Source: Streptomyces sp. NBC_00154 (GTDB taxonomy: Bacteria; Actinomycetota; Actinomycetes; Streptomycetales; Streptomycetaceae). From it: 64,000 bases of DNA. Below the pieces are notes generated by a model. The model ran no database searches, was not told where the DNA came from, and worked only from the letters and a program-made list of their open reading frames with translations. Both the position numbers and the translations under genes were made by a program. Shown here in pieces: positions 61,340-64,000 of this stretch. The stretch's first letter is position 1. Each line of letters begins with the position of its first letter. The DNA lies in NCBI RefSeq assembly GCF_026342835.1, contig NZ_JAPEMI010000001.1, forward strand, positions 6,268,501-6,332,500. Direction: 5' to 3'.

Positions 61340-62776
61340 ATGGGGTGGGAATCATTGTTCGTATCCGAGTTCGAGCGACTACAGGTCAGCTCGGACCCCC
61401 ATCTGCGCGGACGGCAGCTAGAGGATCTACTGGAGCGGCTCTTCCGGAGTGTTCATTTCCGAGTCCAGCGCGACGCCGGAGCCGCCCGCCCGAGGCAGAC
61501 CGACCTCGTCGTCGGCTACGACGACACCTGGTACGTCGTCGAGGCCAAATGGGAGAAGGCGCCCGTTGGTGTGGACACCTTCGACGGAGTTCGGACGCGC
61601 ATGGAGCGGGCCGTCCCGGGCTCGATCGGTGTAATCATCAGCGTCGCGGGCTTCACGGACACCGTCCTCCCGCAGGTGGTCGAGTTCCGGGGGAGACAGC
61701 CCGTCCTCCTCATCGGCGAGCGGGAGCTGCTGCAGGTTTTCCATGCACCGGAATCGCTCTCCAACCTGTTGAAGACGAAGCGGGACGAACTCATCGTCCA
61801 TGGCCGTGCCCACTTGGACAAGAACACCACACGCACTGCCGAGCGCCGACCGGTCAACGATCTGCCCGCAGCCAGCCTCACCCTGCTCGGCGGCGACCTG
61901 GAGCCGTTGCCGTACATGACGGCCAAGGACGGCTTCGCCGAGCTGGTCTTCGTGCACGAGTTGCCCGACGTCGACTGGGTGATCGCCGGCGGCAATGGGG
62001 TCACTGTGGACCTCCCGGTCCGCCGGCTGGACGAGAACGGTCTCGTCGACCTCGTCCACACGCTGAACGCCATGGGCTGGACGACAGCCGAACCGTCCTG
62101 GAGCATTCGGCAGGCGACCACCGCCTGGCACGGAACCGGCGCTCGGGAGTTCGTCAACGCGCTGATCGGCAGAAAGAAGCGCTACGACGGGCTGGAGGAG
62201 CCCCACCACACCGAACAGGTCACGTACTTCGACACCTGCGCCAGCGGGGGCTTCTACACGCTGACCGCGGACGTCTCCAGCGACCCTTCCCGCATCGTCC
62301 TCCGCTGCAACATCTCCTTCCATTTGGTCGGCATTCCGGTCGATATGGCGCCGCTCCGGCACCTCTTCGAGCGATACGACGCCATGGCCACCGGCTTCTT
62401 TCGCCCGCTTACAGGCCGCGCCGTGACTCGGGGACACCTGGAGAACCCCGAGCCGCTGGAAGCCGTCGGATACCTCGTCTCCTCTGACGGCATCCCCTCA
62501 ACCTCCTGGGCCAGCCGCTCCGAGGGCACGTCGGAGGGGGCGGAGATCCCGGAGAAGTGGGTCACCGGCATCGTGGCCCGGAACCCCTACTACAGGCCCG
62601 CACGAGGTACGACGCCGGAAGGTTGGCCGGCGGCGGCCGAATCCAGCGAGTTCGTCGTCTGCGCCCTGCGCTCCCATCATCCACTGGGAGAGAAGCCCGA
62701 GTGCTACTCGTTGATCTCGTGGGAACTGGCCCGGACCTCGGATGCCCAGGTGTTCCGTCTCGTGGCTGACTGGTAG
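61340..62776 (+). CDS. Restriction-endonuclease-like (PD-(D/E)XK, Mrr-like N-terminus) protein, candidate defence gene
   Basis: The product has 478 residues from ATG 61340 with CAGGGAG upstream. Residues ~22-72 read GRQLEDLLERLFRSVHFRVQ, then RQTDLVVGYDDTWYVVEAKW. The active-site set E29, D55, E68-x-K70 fits a PD-(D/E)XK nuclease of the Mrr/restriction-endonuclease-like group. Residues ~75-150 complete that domain (VISVAGFTDTVLPQVVEF, LLIGERELLQVF). The remaining ~330 residues form an unknown C-terminal domain. No methyltransferase is encoded beside it, so it is not a classical type II system. A lone nuclease-fold protein on a mobile element often serves against phages or rival plasmids. It may also act on its own element. 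Confidence 0.65.
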   Translation: MGWESLFVSEFERLQVSSDPHLRGRQLEDLLERLFRSVHFRVQRDAGAARPRQTDLVVGYDDTWYVVEAKWEKAPVGVDTFDGVRTRMERAVPGSIGVIISVAGFTDTVLPQVVEFRGRQPVLLIGERELLQVFHAPESLSNLLKTKRDELIVHGRAHLDKNTTRTAERRPVNDLPAASLTLLGGDLEPLPYMTAKDGFAELVFVHELPDVDWVIAGGNGVTVDLPVRRLDENGLVDLVHTLNAMGWTTAEPSWSIRQATTAWHGTGAREFVNALIGRKKRYDGLEEPHHTEQVTYFDTCASGGFYTLTADVSSDPSRIVLRCNISFHLVGIPVDMAPLRHLFERYDAMATGFFRPLTGRAVTRGHLENPEPLEAVGYLVSSDGIPSTSWASRSEGTSEGAEIPEKWVTGIVARNPYYRPARGTTPEGWPAAAESSEFVVCALRSHHPLGEKPECYSLISWELARTSDAQVFRLVADW

Positions 62777-62972
62777 GCGGACCGGGCGACTGGTGGTGCG
62801 GCAGGTTCTGCCAGGGGTTGAGGGTGGGAGTCTTGCCTGTTTCGGGTGTCTGCGGGGGTGGGGTGCTGTCGGCAGGTGCGTTGTCAGGAAGCCGACGATG
62901 GCGAAGCAACTCCTGCACCCGGCACGACCGACCCACGGAGCCGCTCCCTAGGTGAGCGATGTACCAAACGCT

Positions 62973-63006
62973 GAGGCGCGCCACCAACATGTCGGTGGCG
63001 CGCCTC
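62973..63006. terminator. 13-bp hairpin terminator downstream of the small minus-strand genes
   Basis: A perfect 13-bp stem (62973-62985 with 62994-63006) with an 8-nt loop begins 16 bases after the stop of the 63022-63255 gene. It separates that gene from the nuclease-fold gene. Confidence 0.65.
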
Positions 63007-63021
63007 GGTCTTGCAGGGTGG

Positions 63022-63255
63022 TCAGCCGCGGCCGCCGTTCTTCGGCAGCCCACCCCGGAAGTCGCAGCCGGGGCGCTCGTCCTCGCCTTGGATATGACCC
63101 TCGTACCAGCCGTGCACGGCCGCATGCAGGATCGCCTCCTCCACCGAGGCTTCGCCGCTGCGGACCGATGCGATGGCATTGCCGACGACCACCCGGAGCA
63201 CAGCATCGTCGGGCGAAGGGAACGGCGGGGACGGCATCGGCGAGTCGGACGTCAC
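63022..63255 (-). CDS. Small hypothetical protein
   Basis: The product has 77 residues from GTG 63255, 9 bases after the stop of the HTH gene. It contains DDAVLRVVVGNAIASVRSGE and SVEEAILHAAVHGWYEGHIQ, an amphipathic helical part, and a Gly-rich end. No domain is recognised. It is co-transcribed with the HTH gene and ends in a strong terminator. Confidence 0.6.
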   Translation of the reverse strand: MTSDSPMPSPPFPSPDDAVLRVVVGNAIASVRSGEASVEEAILHAAVHGWYEGHIQGEDERPGCDFRGGLPKNGGRG

Positions 63256-63264
63256 GGCCGCAGC

Positions 63265-63525
63265 CTACGGGCGGGCACGAGCGCCGGTCAGCCGGACGGA
63301 GTGATCTCGTGCTGGGAGGGGGCCGTGCAGGTCGCTCCGGAACCCTCGGCCGACGGGCCGCCAGCCCTGGAAGGTAGCGGGCTTCCAGCGAGGCCGGTCC
63401 GGCACGGTGGTGTCGTCGGGCGCGGGCAGGCTGCCCCGGCTCTTTCGGCTGCGGGCGGCGCGGACGCTGATGCCCAGGTGGGCGGCGACCTCCGGATACC
63501 CCCAGAGCCGCTGGTCGTCGGCCAT
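63265..63525 (-). CDS. Small HTH (MerR/excisionase-like) DNA-binding protein
   Basis: The product has 86 residues from ATG 63525, with GAGGAGG upstream. The N-terminal LWGYPEVAAHLGISVRAARSRKSRGSLPAP is an HTH_17-type fold as in excisionases and small phage regulators, with PRWKPATFQGWRP as the wing. On an integrating element such a protein could direct excision, but no integrase gene lies beside it, so a regulator is equally possible. The long open frame upstream is IS debris and was not included. Confidence 0.65.
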   Translation of the reverse strand: MADDQRLWGYPEVAAHLGISVRAARSRKSRGSLPAPDDTTVPDRPRWKPATFQGWRPVGRGFRSDLHGPLPARDHSVRLTGARARP

Positions 63526-63539
63526 CGTGTCCTCCTCGT

Positions 63540-63792
63540 TCGTCGGGGATGAGCGGCTGGGGAACGCGGTGTAGGCGGGTATCTCGGCGACCTCGGCGTC
63601 CGAGGATGAGGTCACCCGTGTCTGGATCTTCCACCGCGTCGGGTAACTGATCTTCTGCCATGCCTGGTTGGGGATGCTGAGGACGACCCGTTTGATGGAC
63701 GGGTTCATGCCGGTGGTGATGGAGAAGCGGGCGCCGGCCCGGCGGCAGGCTGCGATCACTCCGGCGTTGTAGAACTGGGAGTCCGCGCGCGC
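63540..63792 (-). mobile_element. Remnant of an IS1380-family transposase, central part
   Basis: The minus strand reads RADSQFYNAGVIAACRRAGA then RFSITTGMNPSIKRVVLSIP and SDAEVAEIPAYTAFPSRS. This is the central part of IS1380-type DDE transposases around the second catalytic Asp (RADS). Both ends of the gene are missing. It runs straight into the ribosome site of the small HTH gene, so that gene may be transcribed from sequences brought in by the IS. Confidence 0.6.
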
Positions 63793-64000
63793 GAGCTGTT
63801 TCCTGTCTGGCGCTACCACCCCTTCTTCACCGACAACCCCGCCCAGACACTCCAGACCGAACGGGAACACCGCCACCACGCTGTCGTCGAGCAGGTCATC
63901 GCGGACAGCAAAGCCGGCGCTCTGGCCCACCTGCCCTCCGGGTACTTCCACGCCAACTCGGCTTGGCTCATCCTGTGGGCGATGGCCTACAACCTGCTGC
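63793..64000 (+). mobile_element. IS1380-family transposase, C-terminal part (runs off the window)
   Basis: The plus strand reads ELFPVWRYHPFFTDNPAQTL, then AVVEQVIADSKAGALAHLPS and NSAWLILWAMAYNLL to the last base. This matches the C-terminal third of IS1380 transposases, with the final catalytic Glu in VVEQVIAD. It meets the oppositely oriented central part at 63792/63793, within a run of alternating GC. The rest lies beyond the window. Confidence 0.6.

Noticed and set aside
1..64000. tRNA genes as integration sites for the mobile element
   Set aside because: No cloverleaf or CCA-adjacent sequence was recognised anywhere in the window, and no att direct repeat could be fixed by eye.

Overview
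The window looks like a stretch of Streptomyces chromosome. It has very high GC, many GTG starts and start/stop overlaps, rare TTA codons confined to accessory genes, a deazaflavin (F420-type) oxidoreductase, a WhiB-type protein, a type III polyketide synthase operon and DUF2637/Spd-type plasmid genes. No rRNA, tRNA or CRISPR array was recognised.

Region 1 (1-22.4 kb) is mostly chromosomal. It opens with the C-terminal part of a KdpD-like sensor kinase. Next come debris of two peptidase genes, a secreted discoidin plus beta-helix protein behind a LacI-type palindrome, a metallophosphoesterase, an aldo/keto reductase and a deazaflavin-dependent oxidoreductase. A compact phenolic-lipid locus follows, with a UbiA-like prenyltransferase divergent from an srsABC-like operon (type III PKS, ICMT-type methyltransferase, FAD hydroxylase). 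After a signal peptidase and a membrane protein comes a bacteriocin-type export locus. It encodes a 75-residue double-glycine precursor, an HlyD-like secretion protein, an ABC exporter with a C39 peptidase, and a second ABC exporter with an NHLM-style N-terminal domain. No modifying enzyme lies beside them. Then come an Lrp regulator with its amino-acid permease, flanked by truncated genes (quinone oxidoreductase, FUSC).

Region 2 (22.4-41.6 kb) carries two giant genes for an insecticidal-type Tc toxin: a fused TcB-TcC cocoon of about 2,636 residues with a variable C-terminal toxin domain, and a 3,432-residue TcA pore subunit containing a TTA codon.

Region 3 (41.6-53.5 kb) is dense in enzymes that act on phosphoryl groups: HD, NUDIX, HAD, P-loop kinase, CYTH, ARMT1/DUF89 and PAP2-like. 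A translationally coupled block of radical SAM enzyme, thymidylate-kinase-like protein and methyltransferase sits among them, followed by the CYTH gene. The block lies beside a DUF5919-type XRE regulator that itself has a TTA codon. A decayed HTH/WD40 gene and an XRE / ImmA-IrrE / MAB_1171c / PAP2 group follow.

Region 4 (53.5-64 kb) is part of a mobilisable integrated element. It has a replication-initiator-like protein with internal 7-bp iterons, a DnaC-like loader, a WhiB-like protein, a DUF2637 protein whose gene lies in a GGTCA-rich repeat tract, MobC and a relaxase next to a probable oriT with three hairpins, a lone PD-(D/E)XK nuclease-fold protein (possible defence gene), a small HTH protein and pieces of an IS1380-type transposase at the right edge. 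No integrase or FtsK/TraB gene lies in the window, so the element's limits are not visible.
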